Shown here piece after piece: positions 17,232 to 24,155 of a stretch of DNA of 31,865 nucleotides. The notes under the pieces were generated by a model, which saw nothing but the letters and a program-made list of their open reading frames with translations, did not search any database and had not been told where the DNA came from. Both the position numbers and the translations under genes were made by a program. The DNA is from Betaproteobacteria bacterium (GTDB lineage Bacteria; Pseudomonadota; Gammaproteobacteria; Burkholderiales; SG8-41), in assembly GCA_025353085.1 (NCBI GenBank), contig JANXRI010000357.1:1-31865 (forward strand), read 5' to 3'. Positions within the stretch are counted from its first letter, which is position 1, and each line of letters begins with the position of its first letter.

Positions 17232-18152
17232 ATGAAGATAGCCCTCAAAATCGATGTCGACACCTATCGCGGCACCCACGAAGGCGTGCCGCGGCTGGTC
17301 GAGGTCCTGAAGAAACACCACGCTGGCGCGACCTTCCTGTTTAGTTTGGGCCTTGATAACACCGGACGAGCGATAAAACGCGTATTCCGCCCGGGCTTCA
17401 TGCAGAAAGTCTCGCGCACATCCGTGGTCGAGCACTACGGCTGGCGGACACTTATGTACGGAACTGTCATTCCCGCGCCCGATATCGGCCGCCGCTGCGC
17501 CGGTATTCTGCGCAACGTGCGCGACGAAGGTTTTGAAGTCGGCATCCATACCTGGGACCACGTTAAATGGCAGGACAACGTAGCGACGGCCGACGCGCAC
17601 TGGACCGCGCGAGAAATGCAGCTCGCCTGTGATCGCTACCTGCAGATATTCGGCCAACGCGCGCACGTGCATGGCGCTGCCGGCTGGCAGATGAACCGCC
17701 ACGCGTATCGGCTCACCCAGCAGTTGGGTTTTGACTACTGCTCGGATACCCGTGGCACTCATCCGTTTATTCCAATCCACAACGCCGAGATCATTGCCTG
17801 CCCGCAACTGCCAACGACGTTGCCGACGCTGGACGAGCTGCTCGGCTTGAACGGACTGACTGTCGACAACGTGGCCGGGTATGTTCTGCAGCTCAGCGCC
17901 GTGCCGCCATCGACCGGGCACGTGTATACGCTGCACGCGGAACTCGAAGGCATGAAGCTGCTACCGGTATTTGAGCAGTTGCTCGCCGGTTGGCGTGCCG
18001 CAGGTCATGAACTGGTCTCGCTCAAGGACTACTTCGAGGGGCTCGACGTAAAGATGCTGCCGCGTCACAGCGTAACGACCGCCAAAATCGCCGGTCGCTC
18101 GGGCATGCTCGCATTTCAAGGCGCCGAGTTTCTCGCCGACATGGCCGCTTGA
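17232..18152 (+). CDS. arnD: ArnD-like polysaccharide deacetylase (deformylase)
   Basis: NodB-type deacetylase expected to remove the formyl group from undecaprenyl-phosphate-L-Ara4FN so that the sugar can be flipped and used by ArnT. The 306-residue product begins KIALKIDVDTYRGT, where D8/D10 belong to the metal-binding motif. The H-x3-H motif is H106/H110 in GIHTWDHVKWQD, and GAAGWQMN and FDYCSDTRGTHPF follow, all as in E. coli ArnD (296 residues). The gene is last in the arn row, after an inverted repeat that may reduce read-through. Confidence 0.92.
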   Translation: MKIALKIDVDTYRGTHEGVPRLVEVLKKHHAGATFLFSLGLDNTGRAIKRVFRPGFMQKVSRTSVVEHYGWRTLMYGTVIPAPDIGRRCAGILRNVRDEGFEVGIHTWDHVKWQDNVATADAHWTAREMQLACDRYLQIFGQRAHVHGAAGWQMNRHAYRLTQQLGFDYCSDTRGTHPFIPIHNAEIIACPQLPTTLPTLDELLGLNGLTVDNVAGYVLQLSAVPPSTGHVYTLHAELEGMKLLPVFEQLLAGWRAAGHELVSLKDYFEGLDVKMLPRHSVTTAKIAGRSGMLAFQGAEFLADMAA

Positions 18153-18203
18153 TGGCGCTGCGAACGGTCATAATAATGTAACGTTAAAGAGGCCGAAGTA
18201 TTC

Positions 18204-18232
18204 TTGCCTAGCCCGAACATTTACCCGACAAT
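18204..18232 (+). promoter_or_regulatory. Possible sigma-70 promoter for the peroxiredoxin gene
   Basis: TTGCCT (18204-18209) and GACAAT (18227-18232) are separated by 17 bp, in the 108-bp gap upstream of the bcp-like gene. The -10 is imperfect, so this is a moderate candidate. Confidence 0.35.
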
Positions 18233-18260
18233 CGTCTCAGAGTTATCTTTATAAGCGTCC

Positions 18261-18731
18261 ATGCCCAAGCAACCGTTTGCTGATTTTCAACTGCCAGGCA
18301 CCAGCAATACCGACTTCAGGTTTTTCGAGCATCGCGGCCATCCGCTCGTTCTCTACTTCTACCCCAAAGACAACACGCCGGGCTGTACCGCTGAAGGCGA
18401 AAACTTCCGCGACCTGTATCCGCAGTTTCAGAAATTGAAGTGCGCGGTTTTCGGCATTTCGCGCGACAGCGTGAAGTCGCACGAAGGGTTCAAGGCCAAA
18501 ATGCAGTTTCCATTCGAGCTTTTGTCTGACGCGGACGAGACCGCGTGCAAGCTCTTCAGCGTTATCAAGATGAAGAACCTCTATGGCCGCCAGGTGCGCG
18601 GCATCGAGCGCAGCACATTTGTATTCGACTCGAGCGGTCAGCTCGCTCACGAGTGGCGCGGCTTAAAAGTGCCGGGCCACGCCCACGAAGTTTTCGAGTT
18701 CATCAAGACGATAAAAACGCCGCCGCGATGA
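18261..18731 (+). CDS. bcp: Bcp/PrxQ-type peroxiredoxin
   Basis: Thiol peroxidase that reduces hydrogen peroxide and organic hydroperoxides in the cytoplasm. The 156-residue product has the thioredoxin fold and the peroxidatic cysteine C42 in YPKDNTPGCTAEGENFRD, plus the GISRDSVKSHEGFKAK block. In E. coli Bcp the resolving cysteine lies five residues after the peroxidatic one; here that position is E47. Two other cysteines (in LKCAVF and ETACKLF) could serve, or the enzyme may work as a one-cysteine type. It stands in a row with the PhoH gene, 22 bp apart. Confidence 0.93.
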   Translation: MPKQPFADFQLPGTSNTDFRFFEHRGHPLVLYFYPKDNTPGCTAEGENFRDLYPQFQKLKCAVFGISRDSVKSHEGFKAKMQFPFELLSDADETACKLFSVIKMKNLYGRQVRGIERSTFVFDSSGQLAHEWRGLKVPGHAHEVFEFIKTIKTPPR

Positions 18732-18753
18732 TTTACCCCAGCCTAGGAGTGCC

Positions 18754-20178
18754 ATGACCCAGCGTAAACCCGCTTCTGCAGTCGCGCGCCTTCCCGCGAA
18801 CATCAAGTTTTTCGTGCTTGATACCAACGTGCTCATGCACGATCCGACCAGTCTGTTCCGCTTTCATGAACACGACATTTACATCCCGATGGTCACGCTC
18901 GAAGAACTCGATGACAACAAAAAAGGCATGTCGGAAGTCGCGCGCAACGCACGGCAGGCGAGCCGCTTTCTCGATGAGATAGTCAGTGGCAGCGAGCACG
19001 CCATCGAGAGTGGCATAGAACTGCGGACCCGTAACGGCGGCGATGCAGCCGGCCGGCTCTTTTTACAAACGCAGGCAATCAGCGCCGAACTGCCAGCGCG
19101 GCTGGCGGGCGGCAAGGCCGACAACCAGATCATCGGCGTCGTCAAATTCCTGCAGGATACGCATCCCACGCGCCAGGTCATCCTCGTCAGCAAAGACATC
19201 AACATGCGCATCAAAGCGCGCGTGCTCGGACTCGCCGCCGAAGATTATTTTAACGACAAGGTCCTCGAAGACACCGACCTGCTCTATACCGGCACGCGCG
19301 AGCTGCCGGCGGATTTTTGGGACAAGCACGCGAAAGGCATGGAGTCGTGGCAGCAATCAGGCCACACGTACTACCGGGTCCAGGGACCGCTGTGCTCGAG
19401 CCTGATGGTCAACGAGTTTGCGTTTCAGGAAGCCGACCGCCCGCTCTATGCCATCGTCAAGGAAGTCACCGGCAAGACCGCCATCCTGCAGACGATCAAG
19501 GATTACTCGCAGCAGCGGCACAACGTGTGGGGAATTACCGCGCGCAATCGTGAACAGAATTTCGCGCTCAACGCGCTCATGAATCCGGAGATTGACTTTG
19601 TCACGCTGCTGGGCCAGGCCGGCACCGGCAAGACGCTGCTGACGCTCGCCGCCGGCCTCATGCAGACGCTCGAGCACAAGACCTACTCGGAAATCATCAT
19701 GACGCGCGTCACGGTCCCGGTCGGCGAAGACATCGGCTTTCTGCCCGGCACCGAAGAAGAAAAAATGAATCCGTGGATGGGCGCGCTCGAGGACAATCTC
19801 GATGTGTTGAACAAGACCGACGACGAGGCTGGTGAATGGGGACGCGCGGCGACGCGGGATCTGATCCGCTCGCGCATCAAGGTCAAGTCGCTGAACTTCA
19901 TGCGCGGCCGAACTTTTCTTAATAAATATTTAATCATCGACGAAGCGCAGAACCTGACGCCCAAACAGATGAAGACCCTGATCACCCGCGCCGGCCCCGG
20001 CACCAAGGTGGTCGTGCTCGGCAACATTTCACAAATCGACACGCCGTACCTGACCGAAGGCAGTTCAGGGCTGACTTATGTTGTAGACCGCTTTAAGGGC
20101 TGGCCTCACAGCGGACATGTCACCCTGCAGCGCGGCGAGCGCTCGCGGCTGGCGGATCATGCGGCGGAAGTGCTGTAA
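18754..20178 (+). CDS. PIN-PhoH family protein (PhoH2/YlaK type)
   Basis: Two-domain protein of 474 residues. The N-terminal PIN nuclease domain (about 18-150) has FFVLDTNVLMHDP with the first acidic residues and LEELDDNK. The C-terminal PhoH ATPase domain (about 255-470) has Walker A in LLGQAGTGKTLL near residue 290 and Walker B in YLIIDEAQNLTPKQMK. PIN-PhoH proteins are described as RNA-unwinding and RNA-cleaving enzymes; a substrate cannot be told from the sequence. An AGGAG at 18745-18749 sits 4 bp before the ATG. It may be expressed together with the peroxiredoxin gene. Confidence 0.9.
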   Translation: MTQRKPASAVARLPANIKFFVLDTNVLMHDPTSLFRFHEHDIYIPMVTLEELDDNKKGMSEVARNARQASRFLDEIVSGSEHAIESGIELRTRNGGDAAGRLFLQTQAISAELPARLAGGKADNQIIGVVKFLQDTHPTRQVILVSKDINMRIKARVLGLAAEDYFNDKVLEDTDLLYTGTRELPADFWDKHAKGMESWQQSGHTYYRVQGPLCSSLMVNEFAFQEADRPLYAIVKEVTGKTAILQTIKDYSQQRHNVWGITARNREQNFALNALMNPEIDFVTLLGQAGTGKTLLTLAAGLMQTLEHKTYSEIIMTRVTVPVGEDIGFLPGTEEEKMNPWMGALEDNLDVLNKTDDEAGEWGRAATRDLIRSRIKVKSLNFMRGRTFLNKYLIIDEAQNLTPKQMKTLITRAGPGTKVVVLGNISQIDTPYLTEGSSGLTYVVDRFKGWPHSGHVTLQRGERSRLADHAAEVL

Positions 20179-20294
20179 CGAAAGGTCGAAAAGGATTTAA
20201 CCGTTGCCCGTTCGCCGTGAGCTAGCGAAGGGTGACTACCCTCTCCTGGCAGTCATTGGGTTGTGCTTCTATTCATCAGCACCAACGGAGCTCA

Positions 20295-21689
20295 TTAGTA
20301 TCTGCCCGGGCTCGCGAAGTTTTCGAACCGCGTGTACTGCCCGAGGAAAGTGAGCTTGACGGTGCCGATGGGTCCGTTACGCTGCTTGCCGATGATGATT
20401 TCGGCGGTGCCTTTGTCGGGCGACTCCTGGTTGTAAACCTCATCGCGGTAAATGAAGAGAATCAAGTCGGCATCCTGCTCGATGGCGCCCGACTCGCGCA
20501 GGTCGGACATGACCGGGCGCTTGTTCGGCCGCTGCTCGAGCCCGCGGTTCAACTGCGACAGTGCAACTACTGGCACGTTCAGCTCTTTGGCAAGCGCTTT
20601 TAACGCACGTGAAATCTCAGCGACCTCAGTGGCGCGGTTTTCTGTGCTGTTACCGGTTTCCATCAGTTGCAGATAGTCCACTATGATTAAGCCCAATCCC
20701 GGCCCGCCCTGCTGACGATATAGGCGACGCGCTCTACCCCGTAGTTCAGTAGGATTAAGCATTCCGCTTTCGTCGACAAAGATCGGCGCGTCGTTAAGTT
20801 GACCAACCGTCTTAGTCAATTTGACCCAATCATCATCTGTGAGATCGCCGGTCCGAATACTTTTTTGGTTTAATTTACCCACCGATCCCAGCATGCGCAT
20901 TATCAATTGTTGCGCACTCATCTCCATGCTAAAAATTGCAACTGGCATTTTTTCGACCAATGCAACGTGCTCGGCAATATTTAGCGCAAGCGCGGTTTTT
21001 CCCATGCTCGGCCGACCAGCGATTATGATGAGATCCCCTGGCTGAAAACCTGACGTATCTCTATCAAGATCCGTATACCCGGTCGAAATACCTGTGACCC
21101 CGCCTTTATTGTCGCTCTTGTATAGAGTGTCTATACGTTCTACTACCTTTACGAGCAATGGCGGAAGCTCCTGAAATCCTTGGCGGCCACGCGCACCTTC
21201 CTCAGCGATAGCGAAAACTTTTTGTTCCGCGTTGTCCACCAATTCTGCAGCAGAGCGTCCAAGCGGATTGAATACGGAATCGGAAATGTCTGTACCAACG
21301 GCGGCAAGCCTGCGCATGATTGCACGCTCACGCACAATTTCTGCATAACGGCGTATGTTCGCGGCGCTTGGTGTGTTCACCGCCAGCGAGCCGAGGTAGG
21401 CCTGACCTCCGATTCCTTCTAGCTTCGCGCTGCGCTCCAAGCTTTCGGCCACGGTTAGCGCGTCTGCGGGCTTGTTCGCCTCAATAAGCAGCGATATATG
21501 ATGATAAATTTCTCGATGATCGGCACGATAAAAGTCCGTACCAGTCAGCGTGTCGAAAACCTTCTCCCACGCGCTGTTGTCGAGCAGCAGGCCGCCCAGC
21601 ACCGATTGTTCGGCCTCTATCGAATATGGAGGAAGCTTAAGCGCATCGATCTGCGAATCACGATTAATAGGAGTTACAGCCTGAGCCAT
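20295..21689 (-). CDS. dnaB: DnaB, replicative DNA helicase
   Basis: Hexameric 5'-3' helicase that leads the replication fork. The 464-residue product has the N-terminal helical domain (PPYSIEAEQSVLGGLLLDN), a linker and the RecA-like C-terminal domain. That domain holds Walker A GRPSMGKT (225-232), Walker B in LIIVDYLQLM, the SQLNRGLEQR block and DLRESGAIEQDADLILFIYR. No intein or insertion is seen. Codon use is mixed. From the 5' end to about 20560 many A/T-ending and rare codons occur (AGA, CTA, TTA, ATA), while the last ~85 codons are uniformly GC-ending like the neighbours. A terminator and a dyad lie upstream, so dnaB is probably transcribed separately from the ribosomal protein operon. 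Confidence 0.97.
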   Translation of the reverse strand: MAQAVTPINRDSQIDALKLPPYSIEAEQSVLGGLLLDNSAWEKVFDTLTGTDFYRADHREIYHHISLLIEANKPADALTVAESLERSAKLEGIGGQAYLGSLAVNTPSAANIRRYAEIVRERAIMRRLAAVGTDISDSVFNPLGRSAAELVDNAEQKVFAIAEEGARGRQGFQELPPLLVKVVERIDTLYKSDNKGGVTGISTGYTDLDRDTSGFQPGDLIIIAGRPSMGKTALALNIAEHVALVEKMPVAIFSMEMSAQQLIMRMLGSVGKLNQKSIRTGDLTDDDWVKLTKTVGQLNDAPIFVDESGMLNPTELRGRARRLYRQQGGPGLGLIIVDYLQLMETGNSTENRATEVAEISRALKALAKELNVPVVALSQLNRGLEQRPNKRPVMSDLRESGAIEQDADLILFIYRDEVYNQESPDKGTAEIIIGKQRNGPIGTVKLTFLGQYTRFENFASPGRY

Positions 21690-21736
21690 GCTGGGGACTT
21701 TAGGTGTGTTTATTCTGAGGAGAATTCAAGCCGCTC

Positions 21737-21763
21737 ACGTGACACTAAATACGTGTGTCACGT
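21737..21763. promoter_or_regulatory. Perfect 9-bp dyad upstream of dnaB (operator-like)
   Basis: ACGTGACAC (21737-21745) and GTGTCACGT (21755-21763) are perfect inverted repeats separated by 9 bp. They lie about 50-75 bp upstream of the dnaB start and beyond the rplI terminator. The symmetry and spacing suggest a binding site for a dimeric regulator. There is no T tract, so it is not a terminator. The regulator is unknown. Confidence 0.5.
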
Positions 21764-21776
21764 TGCAATTTACTAT

Positions 21777-21804
21777 AAAAAAAAAGGACTGTCGCCAGCC
21801 CTTT
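21777..21804 (-). terminator. Rho-independent terminator after rplI
   Basis: On the minus strand, AAAGGGCTG (21804-21796) pairs with CAGTCCTTT (21791-21783), with one G-U wobble, around a GCGA loop. A run of T follows (complement of the A tract from 21785 down to 21777). It lies 46 bp after the rplI stop and before dnaB. Confidence 0.85.
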
Positions 21805-21850
21805 CTTTCTGCAAAAAACCTGTTTGAAAAGAACGCAGAAGGCGCTCGTT

Positions 21851-22303
21851 TCAGGCCGCCTCGCCGAGCACCGATACCGTGATTGTAACAACCACGTCGG
21901 TGTGGAGTGCGACCTTGAATTGCTGATCGCCGACTTGCTTGACCGGACCGGCAGGCATGCGGATGGCCGCTTTCGGCACTTCGAACCCCTGCGCCTTCAG
22001 AGCATCCGCAATATCCGAATTCGTCACCGAACCGAAGAGCTTGCCATCGACACCGGCTTTTTGCGTGATCTGCACCATCAAGCCGTCGAGCCTGGCGGCG
22101 CGCGCCTGGGCGACGGTCAATGTTTCAGCCTGCGCCTTCTCGAGCTCAGCGCGGCGCTTCTCGAATTCAGCGAGATTGTTTTGCGTCGCGCGCTTGGCCT
22201 TGCCGTGCGGGATCAGGTAATTGCGCGCATAGCCGTCTTTGACTTTGACAACTTCGCCCAACTGGCCAAGATTGACTACTTTTTCGAGCAGTATGATTTG
22301 CAT
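21851..22303 (-). CDS. rplI: Ribosomal protein bL9
   Basis: Large-subunit protein that binds 23S rRNA with its N-terminal domain and reaches across the ribosome surface by a long helix. The 150-residue product has the L9 signature in MQIILLEKVVNLGQLGEVVKVKDGYARNYLIPHGKA at the N terminus, a long central helix (about 42-75), and a C-terminal domain with KLFGSVTNSDIADAL. Length matches the family (149 in E. coli). It is the last gene of the rpsF operon, 9 bp after rpsR and just ahead of a strong terminator. Confidence 0.98.
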   Translation of the reverse strand: MQIILLEKVVNLGQLGEVVKVKDGYARNYLIPHGKAKRATQNNLAEFEKRRAELEKAQAETLTVAQARAARLDGLMVQITQKAGVDGKLFGSVTNSDIADALKAQGFEVPKAAIRMPAGPVKQVGDQQFKVALHTDVVVTITVSVLGEAA

Positions 22304-22312
22304 GGCAGTCCT

Positions 22313-22603
22313 TTAGTGCAGATCGGTATAAGGCAGCAGCGCGAGGAAACGCGCGCGCATGATCGCGTCGCCGAGCTGACGCTGATAACGAGCCTTGGTG
22401 CCCGTGATGCGCGCGGGAATGATCTTGCCGTTTTCGTTGATGAAGTCTTTCAGGAGATCGACGTCTTTGTAGTCGATCTGCTTGATTTTCTCGACCGTGA
22501 AGCGACAGAACTTCTTGCGCCGGAAAAGATTCTTGGCGCCACGTTTCTTGTCCTTGTCCTTCTTGTCGTTCTTGCCCTTGCTCTTACCGCGTCCCATTGC
22601 CAT
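22313..22603 (-). CDS. rpsR: Ribosomal protein bS18
   Basis: Small-subunit protein that binds 16S rRNA together with bS6. The core KFCRFTVEKIKQIDYKDVDLLKDFI and ITGTKARYQRQLGDAIMRARFLALLPYTD is typical. The 96-residue product is longer than E. coli S18 (75) because of a lysine-rich N-terminal extension of about 25 residues (GRGKSKGKNDKKDKDKKRG). An AAGGAG precedes the ATG at 22603 with normal spacing, which supports that start even though it lies within the last 20 bp of priB; an ATG two codons later is the alternative. Confidence 0.97.
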   Translation of the reverse strand: MAMGRGKSKGKNDKKDKDKKRGAKNLFRRKKFCRFTVEKIKQIDYKDVDLLKDFINENGKIIPARITGTKARYQRQLGDAIMRARFLALLPYTDLH

Positions 22604-22949
22604 CTTGATCTCCTTGATTCCTGTTCTGTTCGGTGCCGCTGTTTGTCGCGCTGTCGATCAATTCGGCGTTCACCACCTGCAACACAAGCCTGCGATCCTT
22701 GACGCTGTGCCGGGTGAGAAAACCATTGAACTGCAACGGCTGATTTAGTTTTTGCCTGCTGAGCGTGACTGCGAGTTCGCCGATTACCACTGCATCCACT
22801 TCACATCGCGCTTCGCGCCGTCCGCCCGCTTCAATCTGGATCGACTTATGTCCGATCAGCAGATTAAGCGCGGGGATTCCGGCGGGTGTGTGGCGCAACG
22901 TGCCGCGTTTGAGCAAGTGGCCGTCGATCACGACCTCGTTGCGCTTCAC
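22584..22949 (-). CDS. priB: PriB, primosomal replication protein N
   Basis: Single-stranded-DNA-binding OB-fold protein that helps PriA reload the replisome at stalled forks. In beta- and gammaproteobacteria its gene lies between rpsF and rpsR, as here. The 121-residue product has the PriB pattern NEVVIDGHLLKRGTLRHTPAGIPALNLLIGH and LQFNGFLTRHSVKDRRLVLQV. The C terminus is extended by a polar tail (SATNSGTEQNRNQGDQDGN) that overlaps the rpsR start. The start is a GTG at 22949, directly after two copies of a 15-bp repeat that resembles the initiation site itself. Confidence 0.92.
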   Translation of the reverse strand: MKRNEVVIDGHLLKRGTLRHTPAGIPALNLLIGHKSIQIEAGGRREARCEVDAVVIGELAVTLSRQKLNQPLQFNGFLTRHSVKDRRLVLQVVNAELIDSATNSGTEQNRNQGDQDGNGTR

Positions 22950-22976
22950 TCTCGTTCGCTACACTCTCGTTCGCTA
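22947..22976 (-). repeat. Two tandem 15-bp repeats at the priB start
   Basis: Units 22962-22976 and 22947-22961 are identical (minus strand TAGCGAACGAGAGTG). The final GTG of the downstream copy is the priB start codon. The first bases of priB (GTGAAGCGCAACGAG) are a near copy of the same unit. Each extra copy therefore repeats an initiation-like GTG followed at once by a TAG stop. Confidence 0.85.
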
Positions 22977-22979
22977 CAC

Positions 22980-23423
22980 TTACGCCGTGGCAGGTGCCGC
23001 CGCCGGCGCCGCAGGTTTCGGCGCTTCCGCCGCTGCCGCCGGTGTCGCCACCGCCGGTGACGCCGCCGCGGTTGTTGCCGGCGCGTGAGTCAGCGAGCGC
23101 GACTTCTCCTCTTTCATCATCGGCGAAGGCGTCGTCATTGCCTGCGTCATGCGACAGGTCAGGTGGCGCAGCACGGCATCATTGAACTTGAACGCGTGCT
23201 CGAGTTCCTCGAGTGTTTCATTGTTGCACTCGATGTTCATGAGCACGTAATGGGCCTTGTGCATTTTCTGGATCGGGTAAGCCATCTGGCGCCGGCCCCA
23301 GTCTTCAAGGCGGTGAATCGCGCCGCCCTTGGCCAGCACTGTCGAGCGATAGCGCTCGACCATCCCGGGGACCTGTTCGCTCTGGTCGGGATGTACGATA
23401 AAAACAATTTCATAATGGCGCAT
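22980..23423 (-). CDS. rpsF: Ribosomal protein bS6
   Basis: Small-subunit protein that forms a heterodimer with bS18 on 16S rRNA. Residues 1-95 are the conserved ferredoxin-like domain (MRHYEIVFIVHPDQSEQVP, GRRQMAYPIQKMHKAHYVLMN, FNDAVLRHLTCR). The last 40 or so residues are a low-complexity tail rich in alanine and proline, in place of the acidic tail of E. coli S6. Total length is 147. AAGGAG lies 9 bp before the ATG. It is the first gene of rpsF-priB-rpsR-rplI. Confidence 0.97.
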   Translation of the reverse strand: MRHYEIVFIVHPDQSEQVPGMVERYRSTVLAKGGAIHRLEDWGRRQMAYPIQKMHKAHYVLMNIECNNETLEELEHAFKFNDAVLRHLTCRMTQAMTTPSPMMKEEKSRSLTHAPATTAAASPAVATPAAAAEAPKPAAPAAAPATA

Positions 23424-23446
23424 CTATCAAACTCCTTATGGATTGG

Positions 23447-23474
23447 GCCACCCGTTATGCGTGCACGGTGCGGC
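23447..23474 (-). promoter_or_regulatory. Candidate bS6:bS18 autoregulatory hairpin in the rpsF leader
   Basis: In the rpsF leader, GCCGCACC (23474-23467) can pair with GGGUGGC (23453-23447), leaving a small internal bulge. Many bacterial rpsF leaders carry a CCG-containing bulged stem that the S6:S18 complex binds to repress its own operon. Position fits, just upstream of the ribosome-binding site; the match was made by eye and is tentative. Confidence 0.35.
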
Positions 23475-23520
23475 AAGGATTAAGGCCGTAACCGCCTTTA
23501 GGGCGTCGACCGAGGCGCGG

Positions 23521-23549
23521 ATTCTACAGAAGTTTCAGCAACATAGCAA
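23521..23549 (-). promoter_or_regulatory. Sigma-70 promoter of the rpsF operon
   Basis: On the minus strand TTGCTA (23549-23544) and TAGAAT (23526-23521) are separated by exactly 17 bp, about 100 bp upstream of rpsF. No other good promoter is seen before this operon. Confidence 0.7.
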
Positions 23550-23590
23550 TGCTTGCTCCACTCTGCAGACAGGCCGGACTACGCCTTAAG

Positions 23591-23785
23591 TCAGCCCTGG
23601 ATCATCCCCTGCTGCTCGATAAATTGGACGATCTTATCGCGCCCCTGATTGGTTTTGAGATTGCTGAATACGAATGGCCGCTCGCCGCGCATTTTTTTGG
23701 CGTCGCGATCCATCACTTCGAGTGATGCGCCGACCATCGGCGCGAGATCGATTTTGTTAATGACGAGCAGGTCTGATTGGGTAAT
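23591..23785 (-). pseudogene. ureG: ureG remnant (3' end only)
   Basis: The last 64 codons of a UreG urease-accessory GTPase: ITQSDLLVINKIDLAPMVGA, then LEVMDRDAKKMRGERPFVFSNLKTNQG. The NKID guanine-specificity motif is included. The P-loop half is missing. Immediately upstream of Ile-Thr-Gln the sequence stops resembling UreG and becomes an amidase read on the opposite strand. No other urease gene lies in the window. The remnant can have no GTPase function. Confidence 0.88.
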
Positions 23786-24155
23786 CTGCAGCGCCGTGCG
23801 CAAGACTTCGAACCGTTGTCGCGCGATCGTTTTCTGGCTGGAGCGCTGATCCCCGCAACCTCTTCTGCAGGCGCAGCGCTTTCGGCGTTGGTACGCAATG
23901 CGGATGGCGGAACTCTTCAAAGACGTTGATGCGATAATTGCGTCGGCAACACCGGTCAGCGCGACGCCCATCGGCGCCGAGACCGTCACTATTGCGGGAG
24001 AAACCATGCCAGTGCGCCGAACATGGAAACGCCCCGGCCGCATGCCGATCGGCGTTCAAATCATCGCCGCACCGTGGCGCGAAGATATTTGCCTGCGCAT
24101 TGCCGCAGCACTCGACGCCGCGGGCATCGTTAAAACCCCGATCGCCGCATTATGA
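23786..24155 (+). pseudogene. AtzE-like amidase remnant (3' part, frameshifted and with an internal deletion)
   Basis: Remnant of an amidase-signature enzyme of the AtzE type. The first part reads LQRRAQDFEPLSRDRFLAGA then LIPAT in one frame (23786-23860). A frameshift at about 23861 then leads into LLQAQRFRRWYAMRMAELF and DVDAIIASATPVSATPIGAE. After GETMPVR roughly 20 codons appear to be missing in frame before TWKRPGRMPIGVQIIAAPW. The Ser-Ser-Lys catalytic core upstream is absent. The TGA stop overlaps the start of the next gene. The 5' break coincides to the base with the break in ureG. Confidence 0.8.
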
